A stretch of DNA of 39,516 nucleotides from an uncultured Massilia sp. (GCA_946886065.1 CAMPHU010000015.1:1-39516); one strand, 5' to 3'; counted from the first letter of the stretch, positions 25,219 through 34,217 are shown. Notes: generated by a model from the sequence alone, not told the origin. Made by a program: numbers and translations.

Positions 25219-28101
25219 ATGAACACTGCCCCGTTCGCTTTCGGTCCATTCGAGCTGCATCCGCTGCGCCGGACGCTGCTGAGGAATGGCGAGCCGGTCC
25301 AGATCGGCAGCCGGGCGTTCGACGTACTGACCCTCCTGCTCGAGCGGGCCGGAGCGGTCGTGGGCAAGGAAGAGCTGATGGCGCGCGCCTGGCCGCGCAC
25401 CTGCGTTGAAGAATCCAACCTGCGGGTCCACATCAGCGCCCTGCGCAAGCTGCTGGAAAAAGGCAGCGACGGCCTGCGCTACATCGACAACGTGGCCGGG
25501 CGCGGCTACAGCTTCGTCGGCCCCGTGTCGGCGCGCGCCGCCACTGCGGTAGCCGTTCCGCGCAGCGCCCCGCCGTCAACCCCTCCCCGCCTCGGACTGC
25601 GCCTGGGCCTGGGCACGGGCCTCAATGCGCCCCTGTTCGGCCGCGAGGACGCGCTTGCCGCGGTGTGCGCCGGCCTGGCGGAATCCCGCCTCCTGAGCAT
25701 CGTCGGCCCCGGCGGCGCCGGCAAGACGGCCCTCGCCCTCGCCTGCGCCCGCCAGGTGGCCCAGCAATTCCCGGACGGCGTCTGCATGCTGGAACTGGGG
25801 GTTGTGGACCATCCCGCGCTGCTGACCGACGCCCTTGCCGCCGAGCTGGAGCTGCCCTCACACGCCCCTTACGACGCCATCCTGGCCCAGTTGCGCGGGC
25901 GCCGGCTGCTGCTGATTCTCGACAGCTGCGAACACCTGGGCGAGGCCCCGGCGCGCCTGGCCGAGGGCCTGTGCGCGGCCGCGCCGGGCCTGAAGGTGCT
26001 CGCGACCAGCCGCGAAGCGCTGGGCCTGGCCGGCGAACGCGTGCATACCCTGGGGCCGCTCGCCTTGCCCGCGGAGGCGCCGGCCGATCCGGACGCGCTC
26101 ACGGCCCATGCTGCGCTGGCGCTGTTCGTGCATTGCGCCGCGGGGGCGCTCGACGCTTCCCGCCTCGGCGCCGAGGACCTCCAGCTGATCGCGGAGATCT
26201 GCCGGCGCCTGGACGGCTTGCCCCTGGCGATCGAACTGGCGGCCGCGCGGGTGCCGGTGCTCGGCCTGCACGGCGTCGCCTCCGGACTTGGCGATTCGCT
26301 TGCCATGCTGTCGCGCAGCCGACCCGGCGGCGTGGCGCGCCACCAGTCCATGCGCGACCTGCTGGACTGGAGCTACGCGCGGCTGTCCCCGGCGGAGCAG
26401 CGGCTGCTGCGCTGCCTGTCCGCCTGGCGCGGCGGCTTCACGCCCGACTGCGCCCGCGCCCTGTGCCTGGACGACGGCGCCGGCTTCGAGCCGGCCGCCC
26501 TGTACAACCTGGCCGCCCGTTCCCTGCTGGTGTGCGACTACGACGGCGCCGGCGTCAGCTACCGAATGCTGGCGACCACGCGCCTGTACGCCGCCGAGCG
26601 CCTGGCGTGCGAAGGCGAGCCGGCCCTGGTGGCGCGCGCCCATGCCGCGCGCTGCCTGGACCTGATGCTCGAAGCCCGTAGCGCGCGCGGGCAGCTGGAC
26701 GGGACCCACTGGCTGGCGCGCTATGGCGGCCGCCTTGCCGACATCCGGGCCGCGCTCGACTGGTGTTTCGGACCGGGCGGCGACGCGGCGCTCGGCGTAC
26801 GCCTGGCTGCGGCGGCCACGCTGCTGTGGAGCGAACTGTCGCTGATGGACGAGCAGCGGGTCCAGATCCTGCGCGCCCTGCCGCACGCGGGCGATGCCGC
26901 CGCCGAAATGGCCCTGCAAGCCAGCCTGGGCGGTGTCCTGGTGCACCTCGACAGCCCGTCGGAACAGGTGGCGGCCGCGTTTACCCGCGCCTACGAACTG
27001 GCGCACGGCCTGGGCGACAGCGCCCAGCTGGCGCGCAGTTTCAGCGGCTTGTGCGTCAACCATCTGCTGCAAGGGCAATACCCGGAGGCAATGGCGCTGG
27101 GCCATGCCTTCGCGCCCTACCGCAAGCGCGGGCACGACCGCGGCGCCCACGACATCCACGACCGCATGATGGCGGCCACCCTGCACTTCAATGGCGAACA
27201 GCGCCAGGCGCGCTTCCACGCCGAGCGCGTGTACCGGCTGTCGCGCGGCCAGGGCGAAGCCCGGCGCGGCCCCACCGGTACCGCGATCCACTACGACCGC
27301 CTGGCCGCGTCCAGCGCGGTGCTGGCGCGCATCCGCTGGCTTGCGGGCCACGCCGAGGAAGCGGCCGCGCTGGCGACGGGCGCCGTCGAACGCGCCCAGG
27401 AGATCGAGCATCCTGCATCGACCTGCCTGTCCCTGGCCCTGTCGGCGATTCCAATTGCTTTCTGGAATGGCGACAAGCACGCCGCCGCGTATTTCACGGG
27501 CCTGCTCTGTGAGCGCTCGCAAGTGCACGGCCTGAAACACTGGCAGTCGTGGGCCGCCCAGTTCCGCGCGCTGAGCGAGGGCAGTTGCCCCAGCGGCGCC
27601 GGCGCCCTGCTGCCCGGACCGCAGGCCGAGACCATCTTCACCATCCTGCCCGGCCTGGCCGGGCCAAACGACTTTGCCGGCGTCGGACAGGGCCTGGCCG
27701 GCTGGTGCGCCGCCGAGCTGACCCGCCAGAAGGCGGTCTGGATGCGGACCGCCGGACGGCCGCCGGCCCAGGCCGACGGCGTGCTGCTGCAGGCGGCGGC
27801 CATCGCCGAGTCGCAGGGCGCGCTCGCCTGGCTGCTGCGCGTGGCCCTGACCCGCGCCCAATGGTCGCTGGGCACGCCGCGCGCCGCCGAGGCGCTGGGC
27901 CAGCTGGCGGCGATCCTGCGCCGCTTCCCGCAGGGCTTCCCCAGCCGCGACCAGCGCGACGGCCAGTCCTTGCTGGACGGCCTTGGCGGGGGCGAGTTCC
28001 TGTTCCAGCCGGACCCGCGCGGCCCGAGGCGCGTCCACGGCCGAGGCCATGCAACAACACCGGCCGCGGCGGCCAGGGACGCACTGCTTCCCCGGGAATG
28101 A
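25219..28101 (+). CDS. Winged-helix regulator fused to a P-loop NTPase (COG3903-like)
   Basis: A 960-residue cytoplasmic protein. Residues 1-103 form an OmpR/PhoB-type DNA-binding domain (IGSRAFDVLTLLLERAGAVV, LRVHISALRKLLEKG, YIDNVAGRGYSFVGPV). A linker and an NB-ARC-like ATPase follow: Walker A GPGGAGKT (163-170), Walker B LLLILDSCEH (230-239), ATSREAL (262-268) and GLPLA (333-337). The remaining about 500 residues are Ala/Leu-rich helices, probably TPR-like. Such proteins resemble STAND regulators, which hold inactive until a ligand reaches the helical part. The ligand and targets are unknown. It is divergent from the xylose regulator, but nothing else ties it to xylose. Its ribosome site is weak; the start is set by the DNA-binding domain. 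Confidence 0.85.
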   Translation: MNTAPFAFGPFELHPLRRTLLRNGEPVQIGSRAFDVLTLLLERAGAVVGKEELMARAWPRTCVEESNLRVHISALRKLLEKGSDGLRYIDNVAGRGYSFVGPVSARAATAVAVPRSAPPSTPPRLGLRLGLGTGLNAPLFGREDALAAVCAGLAESRLLSIVGPGGAGKTALALACARQVAQQFPDGVCMLELGVVDHPALLTDALAAELELPSHAPYDAILAQLRGRRLLLILDSCEHLGEAPARLAEGLCAAAPGLKVLATSREALGLAGERVHTLGPLALPAEAPADPDALTAHAALALFVHCAAGALDASRLGAEDLQLIAEICRRLDGLPLAIELAAARVPVLGLHGVASGLGDSLAMLSRSRPGGVARHQSMRDLLDWSYARLSPAEQRLLRCLSAWRGGFTPDCARALCLDDGAGFEPAALYNLAARSLLVCDYDGAGVSYRMLATTRLYAAERLACEGEPALVARAHAARCLDLMLEARSARGQLDGTHWLARYGGRLADIRAALDWCFGPGGDAALGVRLAAAATLLWSELSLMDEQRVQILRALPHAGDAAAEMALQASLGGVLVHLDSPSEQVAAAFTRAYELAHGLGDSAQLARSFSGLCVNHLLQGQYPEAMALGHAFAPYRKRGHDRGAHDIHDRMMAATLHFNGEQRQARFHAERVYRLSRGQGEARRGPTGTAIHYDRLAASSAVLARIRWLAGHAEEAAALATGAVERAQEIEHPASTCLSLALSAIPIAFWNGDKHAAAYFTGLLCERSQVHGLKHWQSWAAQFRALSEGSCPSGAGALLPGPQAETIFTILPGLAGPNDFAGVGQGLAGWCAAELTRQKAVWMRTAGRPPAQADGVLLQAAAIAESQGALAWLLRVALTRAQWSLGTPRAAEALGQLAAILRRFPQGFPSRDQRDGQSLLDGLGGGEFLFQPDPRGPRRVHGRGHATTPAAAARDALLPRE

Positions 28102-28126
28102 CGGCGGGCGGCGATCTGGCTATAAT
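28098..28126 (+). promoter_or_regulatory. rlhA promoter
   Basis: A perfect TATAAT (28121-28126) with ATGACG 17 bases upstream (28098-28103), overlapping the stop codon of the preceding gene. Transcription would start about 20 bases before the rlhA ATG. Confidence 0.6.
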
Positions 28127-28153
28127 TTCGGCCTTCGCCCCACAGGAATTCCC

Positions 28154-30124
28154 ATGTCCCTCCTCGACCACCAGCTCGAACTGCTCTCGCCCGCCAAGAC
28201 CGCCGAGATCGGCCGCGAAGCGATCCTCCATGGCGCCGACGCCGTCTACATCGGCGGACCGGCCTTTGGCGCCCGCCACAACGCCAGCAATCCGCTCGAG
28301 GACATCGCGGCCCTGGTCGAGTTCGCGCACCGCTACCGCTCGCGCATCTTCGTGACCATGAACACCATCATGCACGACGCCGAGCTGGAGCTGGCGCGCA
28401 AGCAGATCTGGCAGCTGTACGAAGCCGGCGTGGACGCGCTGATCATCCAGGACATGGGCCTGCTGGAGCTCGACCTGCCGCCGATCCAGCTGCACGCCAG
28501 CACCCAGTGCGACATCCGTACCGCCGAGAAGGCGAAATTCCTGGGCGACGTCGGCTTTTCCCAGCTGGTGCTGGCGCGCGAACTGAGCGTCGAGCAGATC
28601 CGCAAGATCAAGGCCCAGGTCGACACCCCGCTGGAATACTTCGTGCACGGCGCGCTGTGCGTGGCGTTCTCCGGCCAGTGCTACATCTCGCACGCCGACA
28701 CCGGCCGCAGCGCCAACCGCGGCGACTGCTCGCAGGCCTGCCGCCTGCCCTACACCCTGACCGACGGCCAGGGCCGCGTCGTCGCCTACGACAAGCACCT
28801 GCTGTCGATGAAGGACAACGACCAGAGCGCCAACCTGGAAGCCCTGGTCGACGCCGGCATCCGTTCCTTCAAGATCGAGGGCCGCTACAAGGACATGGGC
28901 TATGTGAAGAACATCACCGCCCACTACCGCGTCCTGCTCGACGAGCTGCTCGAGCGCCGTCCCGAATTCGCGCGCGCCTCGAGCGGCCGCACCCAGGTCA
29001 TGTTCACCCCGGACGTGGACAAGAACTTCCACCGCGGCCACACCGACTATTTCGCCCAGGGACGCCAGGACGATATCGGCGCCTTCGATTCGCCCAAGTA
29101 CGTGGGCGTGGAGCTGGGCACCGTCACCCGCCTGGCGGGCGACCATTTCGACCTGCACACCCTGGCGCCGATGGCCAACGGCGACGGCCTGAACTACATG
29201 AACAAGCGCAGCACGGTCGGCATCCAGGCCAACCGCGCGGAAAAGCTGGGCGAGGACGAGGAAGGCCAGCGCTGGCGCGTGTTCCCGAACGAGGCGATGG
29301 CGACCCTGCCGGGCCTGAAGGTGGGCACCGTTATCCACCGCAACCGCGACCACCAGTGGGAAGCGACGCTCAACAAGAAGTCGTCGGAGCGCAAGGTGCG
29401 CGTCGACCTGAGCCTGTCCGAAACGCCGGAGGGCCTGCGCCTGGCCGTCGTCGACGAGGACGGCATTGCCAGCGAAGCCGTGGCGGCGCTCACCCTGCAG
29501 CCGGCCCAGCAGGCGGCCCAGGCCGAGGCCGGCCTGCGTACCAGCCTGGCCAAGCTCGGCAATACCATGTTCGAAGCCGGCCAGGTGGAGCTGGCGCTGA
29601 GCCAGCCCTGGTTCGTCCCGTCCAGCGCCATCAACGCCCTGCGCCGCGACGCTGTCGCCGCGCACGAGGCGGCGCGCCTGGCGTCCTGGGACCGTCCGCC
29701 GCGCAAGGCGCCGGCCGAGCCGCGCGCCGTGTACCCGGAAACCCAGCTGAGCTACCTGGCCAACGTCTACAACGACAAGGCGCGCGCCTTCTACCACAAG
29801 CACGGCGTGCAGCTGATCGACGCGGCCTATGAGGCGCACGAGGAGCCGGGCGAGGTGTCGCTGATGATCACCAAGCATTGCCTGCGCTTCTCCTTCAACC
29901 TGTGCCCGAAGCAGGCCAAGGGCGTGCAAGGCGTACAGGGCCAGGTGAAGGCGGAGCCGATGACCCTGGTCAGCGGCGGCGAGCGCTACACGCTGCGCTT
30001 CGACTGCAAGCCTTGCGAGATGCACGTGGTCGGCGCGATGAAGCCGGGCATCCTGAACTCGCCGCCGCCGTCGGCGGTGCCGTACAGCCCGCTGGTCTTC
30101 CACCGCCAGCGTCCGCGCGCCTGA
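28154..30124 (+). CDS. rlhA: 23S rRNA 5-hydroxycytidine synthase RlhA (U32 peptidase-like, YdcP)
   Basis: A 656-residue U32-family protein. The start at 28154 has AGGA upstream and matches the usual N-terminus (LELLSPAKTAEIGREAILHGADAVYIGG). The U32 signature EYFVHGALCVAFSGQCYIS is at 161-179, and four Cys (169, 176, 192, 196) are placed to hold an Fe-S cluster. A long C-terminal part, including a collagenase-like domain and TKHCLRFSFNLCPKQ, gives the length of RlhA/YdcP (about 650) rather than the shorter TrhP/YegQ (about 450). RlhA hydroxylates a cytidine near the peptidyl-transferase centre of 23S rRNA. Despite the family name, it is not thought to be a protease. Confidence 0.87.
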   Translation: MSLLDHQLELLSPAKTAEIGREAILHGADAVYIGGPAFGARHNASNPLEDIAALVEFAHRYRSRIFVTMNTIMHDAELELARKQIWQLYEAGVDALIIQDMGLLELDLPPIQLHASTQCDIRTAEKAKFLGDVGFSQLVLARELSVEQIRKIKAQVDTPLEYFVHGALCVAFSGQCYISHADTGRSANRGDCSQACRLPYTLTDGQGRVVAYDKHLLSMKDNDQSANLEALVDAGIRSFKIEGRYKDMGYVKNITAHYRVLLDELLERRPEFARASSGRTQVMFTPDVDKNFHRGHTDYFAQGRQDDIGAFDSPKYVGVELGTVTRLAGDHFDLHTLAPMANGDGLNYMNKRSTVGIQANRAEKLGEDEEGQRWRVFPNEAMATLPGLKVGTVIHRNRDHQWEATLNKKSSERKVRVDLSLSETPEGLRLAVVDEDGIASEAVAALTLQPAQQAAQAEAGLRTSLAKLGNTMFEAGQVELALSQPWFVPSSAINALRRDAVAAHEAARLASWDRPPRKAPAEPRAVYPETQLSYLANVYNDKARAFYHKHGVQLIDAAYEAHEEPGEVSLMITKHCLRFSFNLCPKQAKGVQGVQGQVKAEPMTLVSGGERYTLRFDCKPCEMHVVGAMKPGILNSPPPSAVPYSPLVFHRQRPRA

Positions 30125-30135
30125 TCCAGGCGCAG

Positions 30136-30156
30136 GTGGGCGGCCTGGCCGCCCAC
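30136..30156. other. Stem-loop between convergent rlhA and GST genes
   Basis: A perfect 9-bp stem (GTGGGCGGC, 30136-30144, with 30148-30156) lies between the two gene ends. There is no T-tract on either side, so it may be a weak or Rho-assisted transcript end. Confidence 0.4.
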
Positions 30157-30167
30157 GCCAGGCGCGT

Positions 30168-30866
30168 TCAGCCTGGGATCTTCAAGCCCTTCACCACCGC
30201 GGGGCGCGCGCGGAAGCGTTCCAGCGCCGCATTTACATGCGGGAAGTCCTTGAACCCGACCAGCTCTCCCGCGTCGTAGAAACCGACCAGGTTGTTCACC
30301 CAGGGGAAGGTGGCGATGTCCGCGATCGTGTATTCATCCCCCGCGATCCATGCGTGCCGCGCCAGCTGCGACTCGAGGACGCCCAGCAGGCGCTTCGATT
30401 CGTTGACGTAGCGCTCACGCGGCCGCTTGTCCTCGTATTCTTTCCCCGCAAACTTGTGGAAGAAGCCGATCTGGCCGAACATCGGCCCCACGCCGCCCAT
30501 CTGGAACATGACCCACTGGATCACCTGGTAGCGCGCGGCCGGGTCGGCAGGCAGGAATTTGCCGGTCTTCTCGGCGAGGTAGATCAGGATCGCGCCCGAT
30601 TCGAACAGCGGCAGCGGCTTGCCGCCCGGCCCGTTTGGGTCGATGATGGCCGGAATCTTGTTGTTCGGATTCAGGGACAGGAAGGCCGGAGAGAGCTGGT
30701 CGTTGGTCTCGAAGCTGACCTTGTGCGGCTCGTAGGGCAGCCCGGTTTCCTCCAGCATGATCGAGACCTTGACGCCGTTGGGCGTGGGCAGCGAGTACAA
30801 CTGCAGGCGCTCGGGGTGCTGGGCCGGCCATTTGGCGGCGATGGGGAAGGCAGACAGATCGGTCAT
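30168..30866 (-). CDS. Glutathione S-transferase family protein (YghU/YfcG-like)
   Basis: A 232-residue cytoplasmic protein with the N-terminal thioredoxin-like GST domain (LQLYSLPTPNGVKVSIMLEETGLPYE, NPNNKIPAIIDPNGPGG, LFESGAILIYLAEKTGKFLP) and an all-helical C-terminal domain with AGDEYTIADIATFPWV. The TPNGxK motif, in place of a catalytic Ser/Cys motif, is seen in the YghU/YfcG (Nu-class) group, which reduces disulfides and peroxides with glutathione. The physiological substrate is unknown. It is convergent with rlhA and co-directional with wrbA. Confidence 0.88.
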   Translation of the reverse strand: MTDLSAFPIAAKWPAQHPERLQLYSLPTPNGVKVSIMLEETGLPYEPHKVSFETNDQLSPAFLSLNPNNKIPAIIDPNGPGGKPLPLFESGAILIYLAEKTGKFLPADPAARYQVIQWVMFQMGGVGPMFGQIGFFHKFAGKEYEDKRPRERYVNESKRLLGVLESQLARHAWIAGDEYTIADIATFPWVNNLVGFYDAGELVGFKDFPHVNAALERFRARPAVVKGLKIPG

Positions 30867-30921
30867 GGCAGTCGCGCATCGAAGTGCTTGAGTGGATGAG
30901 ATAGCGACAATACCAAACTTC

Positions 30922-30942
30922 GCCCCGCCTTGCCGGCGGGGC
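30922..30942. terminator. Stem-loop downstream of wrbA
   Basis: GCCCCGCC (30922-30929) pairs with GGCGGGGC (30935-30942). It lies 21 bases after the wrbA stop on the minus strand and before the GST gene. The following T-run is short (TTT), so it is a weak terminator. Confidence 0.45.
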
Positions 30943-30962
30943 CCCGTTTTCCTTGCGGCCGT

Positions 30963-31562
30963 TCAGCCGAACAGCTTGATGGCCGTCCTGGCGATCAATT
31001 CGCCCTGGTGGCGCGCGCCGCCGAGGTCGATCTCGCTGGGCTGGCGCTCGCCCTTCCCGCCGGCGATGGTGGTGGCGCCGTAGGGGCTGCCGCCGACGAT
31101 CTCGTCGAGCGACATCTGGCCCTGGTAGCTGTACGGCAGGCCGACGATGGTCATGCCGAAATGCAGCAGGTTGGTGATGATCGAGAACAGGGTCGCCTCC
31201 TGGCCGCCGTGCTGGGTGGCGGTCGAGGTGAAGGCACCGCCCACCTTGCCGTTGAGCGCGCCGCGCGCCCACAGGCTGCCGGTCTGGTCGAGGAAGGCGG
31301 CCATCTGGCCCACCATGCGGCCGTAGCGGGTCGGCGCGCCGATGATGATGGCATCGTAGTGCTCCAGTTCCTCCACCTTGGCGATGGGCGCCGCCTGCTG
31401 CAGCTTGAAGTGGGCCTTGGTGGCGATCTCTTCGGGAACCGTCTCCGGGACCCGCTTGACGTCGACCGTGGCGCCGCCCGCGCGCGCGCCTTCGGCGACC
31501 GCATTGGCCATGGTTTCGATATGCCCGTAGGTCGAGTAATACAGTACCAGTACCTTTGCCAT
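30963..31562 (-). CDS. wrbA: NAD(P)H:quinone oxidoreductase WrbA
   Basis: A 199-residue flavodoxin-fold enzyme, the usual WrbA length. The FMN phosphate loop is [23 protein letters not shown] at the N-terminus; further signatures are [38 protein letters not shown] and [16 protein letters not shown]. It reduces quinones by two electrons, avoiding semiquinone radicals. GGAGG and AGGA lie upstream of the ATG at 31562. Confidence 0.94.
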   Translation of the reverse strand: MAKVLVLYYSTYGHIETMANAVAEGARAGGATVDVKRVPETVPEEIATKAHFKLQQAAPIAKVEELEHYDAIIIGAPTRYGRMVGQMAAFLDQTGSLWARGALNGKVGGAFTSTATQHGGQEATLFSIITNLLHFGMTIVGLPYSYQGQMSLDEIVGGSPYGATTIAGGKGERQPSEIDLGGARHQGELIARTAIKLFG

Positions 31563-31689
31563 TGTCCTGCCTCCGTGTGATGGGTAAGTCGGCTGAATGC
31601 GCTCACTAGCATAAGGCCAATGTTGAGCACATGACAGCACGTTTGCCCGGGAAGGCGGGCGAGCCACCCAAAGGAGGGAGGGCCTGCCG

Positions 31690-32313
31690 CTAGCGGAACG
31701 TCGGACGGAAGGGCACGCCGGGCGCCGTGCACTGCGCGACCGGCTGTGGCTTGTGATCGTCATCCTTGCGGATATAGCACTCGTCGAAGACCGAGCAATA
31801 GCAGGCCGAGTAGCTGATGTTGTTCATTTCCCGGTGCAGGGCCGCGAACATGGGATTCGGCGCCGCCGGCTCGCTCCAGCTGAACATGACCAGGGAGCTG
31901 CCGGGACGGATCAGCGAACTCGCGACCCCGCCGCGCGAATTCATGCCCGAAAAGTCCCCGGGTTTGGCGTCGCAGCACGCCGCGCCGAGCTCGCGCAGGT
32001 CGGCGACCGGTTTGCCTTTGTAGGACAGCTGCACCCACTCGATCCGCGCGGGCCCGACCCCGTTGTTGACCATCTCATACTCGACCTTGGCGCGCTTGAT
32101 GCCGCCGCCTTCCCCCAGGGCGTGGGTGGAGCGCATCAGGTCGAGGTAGGGGTAGCTGTTGGCCGCCACCAGCTTTTCCATCGAATGCGCGGAATGCAGG
32201 CCAAGCCACAGGGAGACGAGGGACACAATGGCCGCCGCGACGGCAAGCGTCACGTCGAGCCAGCGCAAGCCGGTTCCGTGCGGATGGTGGTGATGGTGGC
32301 TTTCGTGTTCCAA
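31690..32313 (-). CDS. Hypothetical His-rich single-pass membrane protein
   Basis: I do not recognise the family. A TTG start at 32313 is preferred because AGGAG lies 7 bases upstream, giving 207 residues; an ATG at 32373 would add 20 residues without a good ribosome site. The cytoplasmic N-terminus carries [11 protein letters not shown], a possible metal-binding stretch. One membrane segment follows ([21 protein letters not shown], about 18-38), then an exported domain of about 160 residues with paired cysteines (ACCDAKPG and [10 protein letters not shown]) that could form disulfides. TATACT (minus strand, 32345-32350) is a candidate -10. Confidence 0.6.
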   Translation of the reverse strand: MEHESHHHHHPHGTGLRWLDVTLAVAAAIVSLVSLWLGLHSAHSMEKLVAANSYPYLDLMRSTHALGEGGGIKRAKVEYEMVNNGVGPARIEWVQLSYKGKPVADLRELGAACCDAKPGDFSGMNSRGGVASSLIRPGSSLVMFSWSEPAAPNPMFAALHREMNNISYSACYCSVFDECYIRKDDDHKPQPVAQCTAPGVPFRPTFR

Positions 32314-32410
32314 GGCGGCTCCTCGCGCGTTTCGAAAACGCGAGAGTATAACGAGGAGTTGCTTGATTAACACTTTCCCGGCGCAGATTATGCGCGCCGG
32401 GTGAGCGCCT

Positions 32411-33310
32411 TCAGATCCAGTAGATCAGCGCGGCCAGGCCGACGATCAGCGCGATGCGGGTCAGGTTGTAGGCCGTCTTGTTCCAGGCCTTGAAGCGGCG
32501 GCGGTACTGGCCGGCATAGAAAGAAATGCGGAACAGCTTGCTGACCAGGCCGACCTGGTCGCCGGTCTCGTTGGGCGAGGCGGCGGCCGTCATCAGGGTA
32601 CGGCCGAGCCAGCGGTTGACGGCCTGCATCCAGCGGAAACGCATCGGGCGCTCGACGTCGCAGAACAGGATCACGCGGTCGCTCTCGCTGCCGTTGATGG
32701 CCCAGTGGATGAAGGTCTCGTCGAAAACGACGCCCTGGCCGTCGCGCCAGCTGTGGCGTTCGCCGTCGACGTCGATGAAGCAGCGGTCGTCGTTCGGCGT
32801 GGCGAGGCCCAGGTGGTAGCGCATCGAGCCGGCGTAGGGATCGCGGTGCGGGTTCAGCTTGCCGCCCGGCGGCAGCTCGGCGAACATCGCGGCCTTGACC
32901 GAGGGGATCGATTGCAGCAAGGCATAGGTTTGCGGACACAGGCGCTCGGCCGACGGGTGGCTGGCGTCATACCACTTCAGGTAGAAGCGCTTCCATCCGT
33001 TCTTGAAAAAGGAATTGAAGCCGGCGTCGTCGTTCTGCTCGGCGGCCTTGATCTTTTTAAGTGCGAGCAGGTTCTCCGCTTCGGCGCGGATGACCTGCCA
33101 GTTGTCCTGCAGGCGCTGCAGCTCGGGGAATTCGCTCAGGGGAATGTAGGGCGTGGCCGGCACCCGCGAGAACTTGTGCATGAAGATGTTGATCGGCGCC
33201 ATGAACGACGAATGGTCGAACAACTGGCGGCGGAAAGGCAGGCGAACCCGTCCGCGGAAGTGGATGTGCAGGATCGAGAGGAAATAAAAACCAACCACTG
33301 CCCACTTCAT
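32411..33310 (-). CDS. lpxO: Lipid A 2-hydroxylase LpxO (Fe/2-oxoglutarate dioxygenase)
   Basis: A 299-residue protein of the aspartyl/asparaginyl beta-hydroxylase family, at the length of LpxO. The start at 33310 has GGAGG upstream. It begins with a short membrane segment (WAVVGFYFLSILHI) and ends with another (RIALIVGLAALIYWI), placing the active site at the inner membrane. The iron site is His155-x-Asp157 in NPHRDPY plus His202 in FIHWAIN, with Arg212 in SDRVILF for 2-oxoglutarate. LpxO adds a 2-hydroxyl to a lipid A secondary acyl chain. A peptidyl target is less likely given the membrane anchors. Confidence 0.88.
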   Translation of the reverse strand: MKWAVVGFYFLSILHIHFRGRVRLPFRRQLFDHSSFMAPINIFMHKFSRVPATPYIPLSEFPELQRLQDNWQVIRAEAENLLALKKIKAAEQNDDAGFNSFFKNGWKRFYLKWYDASHPSAERLCPQTYALLQSIPSVKAAMFAELPPGGKLNPHRDPYAGSMRYHLGLATPNDDRCFIDVDGERHSWRDGQGVVFDETFIHWAINGSESDRVILFCDVERPMRFRWMQAVNRWLGRTLMTAAASPNETGDQVGLVSKLFRISFYAGQYRRRFKAWNKTAYNLTRIALIVGLAALIYWI

Positions 33311-33420
33311 CACGTCCTCCATCTCAGCCGGATTGCGGCTGGCTTGCTTGATCAAGGACGCAGGATACCATAACGGCTAGCTGACCGTGCAGGCCAGGCC
33401 GTGTCTCAGAGGCAACATAC

Positions 33421-33457
33421 CACGCCGGAATCCGGGGCATGCACGGGCTCCGGCGTG
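33421..33457. other. Long inverted repeat between lpxO and the DUF6139-like gene
   Basis: CACGCCGG (33421-33428) is repeated inverted at 33450-33457. It lies about 45 bases after the end of the small gene at 33501 (minus strand) and may act at its transcript end. No T-tract follows. Confidence 0.35.
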
Positions 33458-33500
33458 CTGTCTTGGCCCGGCGTGCCGGGCGCGGAAGGCTATACGCCGC

Positions 33501-33728
33501 TTAGTGCAGCACGGACGTCATCGCATAGCCCTTTTCGGCGATCTGGCCGCTCAGGTTATCGATGTCGAAGTCCGGCAACTGGCTGGCGCCATCATCGACC
33601 TCGAAGGCGCGGGTCTCGATCTCCCAGTCGGTGTTGGTGGCTTCTTCAGGAATATTCTTGGCTTCGGGTACTGCCAGGTACGAGTACTTGCCGTCTCGTT
33701 CTGCTCTGCGGTAAATATCCAGGCGCAT
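33501..33728 (-). CDS. Small conserved protein, DUF6139-like
   Basis: A 75-residue acidic soluble protein (MRLDIYRRAERDGKYSYLAV, PEEATNTDWE, ending KGYAMTSVLH). It resembles small Burkholderiales proteins annotated as DUF6139, from memory only; their function is unknown. The start at 33728 follows AGAGGAC; earlier in-frame ATGs would run back through a terminator. The terminator at 33744-33772 ends 15 bases before the ATG, so expression depends on read-through or a promoter that is not visible. Confidence 0.72.
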   Translation of the reverse strand: MRLDIYRRAERDGKYSYLAVPEAKNIPEEATNTDWEIETRAFEVDDGASQLPDFDIDNLSGQIAEKGYAMTSVLH

Positions 33729-33743
33729 AGTGTTGTCCTCTTG

Positions 33744-33772
33744 AAAAAACCCGCTTTCCGGATGAAAGCGGG
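33744..33772 (-). terminator. Rho-independent terminator after the small membrane protein gene
   Basis: CCCGCTTTC (33750-33758) pairs with GAAAGCGGG (33764-33772), followed on the minus strand by six U. It lies 67 bases after the gene at 33840-34040 and just before the start of the DUF6139-like gene. Confidence 0.85.
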
Positions 33773-33839
33773 CGGTTCCACAGTAGAAGATCGCAGCCCG
33801 GCCGTCTGTTAATTGGCCCACACTCAGCCGAGCGGCTGA

Positions 33840-34040
33840 TCAGCGCCCCGGCGAATAGCCGAGCACACGGGCCGGCAGCAGCACGATGGCGCGCAGCAGC
33901 TGGAACACGGCCTCCACGCCGATGCCGAGCAGGCGGAACGGCAGCAGCAGGAGCCAGACGAGCGGATACAGCACCAGCGCCAGCAGCGCGATCGGCCAGC
34001 ACAGGAACAGCAGGACCAGCCACAGCAGGAAACTCAGCAT
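33840..34040 (-). CDS. Small hydrophobic membrane protein
   Basis: A 66-residue protein with two or three hydrophobic segments (LSFLLWLVLLFLCWPIALLA, LVLYPLVWLLLLPFRLLGIG, AVFQLLRAIVLLPARVLG). The start at 34040 has GGAG 6 bases upstream. No known motif is seen; similar short membrane proteins are common in Oxalobacteraceae, but I cannot name a family. It is followed by a strong terminator. Confidence 0.65.
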   Translation of the reverse strand: MLSFLLWLVLLFLCWPIALLALVLYPLVWLLLLPFRLLGIGVEAVFQLLRAIVLLPARVLGYSPGR

Positions 34041-34193
34041 TGTTCGCTCCATGTCGAAGGGGGACGGCATGGCTAGCGTATGTGCATACGCGCCTGGGTG
34101 CTACTTGCTTGCGATGGAGGGTCGAAAAGGCGGGGTGAGCGGGGGAAATGCGGGGATAACTGGAGCTATGGCTGTTGCTGGTTTGCTAAAACC

Positions 34194-34217
34194 TGGATCC
34201 CCGCCTTCGCGGGGGCC
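34194..34217. repeat. REP-like extragenic palindrome
   Basis: TGGATCCCCGCCTTCGCGGG and the next bases form a CCCCGC/GCGGGG hairpin with a TTC-containing loop. The unit resembles the dispersed TGGATTCCCGCCTTCGCGGG repeats common between genes in Burkholderiales. Only one copy is seen here. Confidence 0.55.

Noticed and set aside
27638..30103. 821-codon minus-strand frame opposite rlhA and the end of the winged-helix gene
   Set aside because: It spans two real plus-strand genes with clear motifs and shows only low-complexity antisense composition.
34194..34217. Hairpin near 34200 as an intrinsic terminator
   Set aside because: There is no T-tract and the sequence resembles a dispersed Burkholderiales extragenic repeat.
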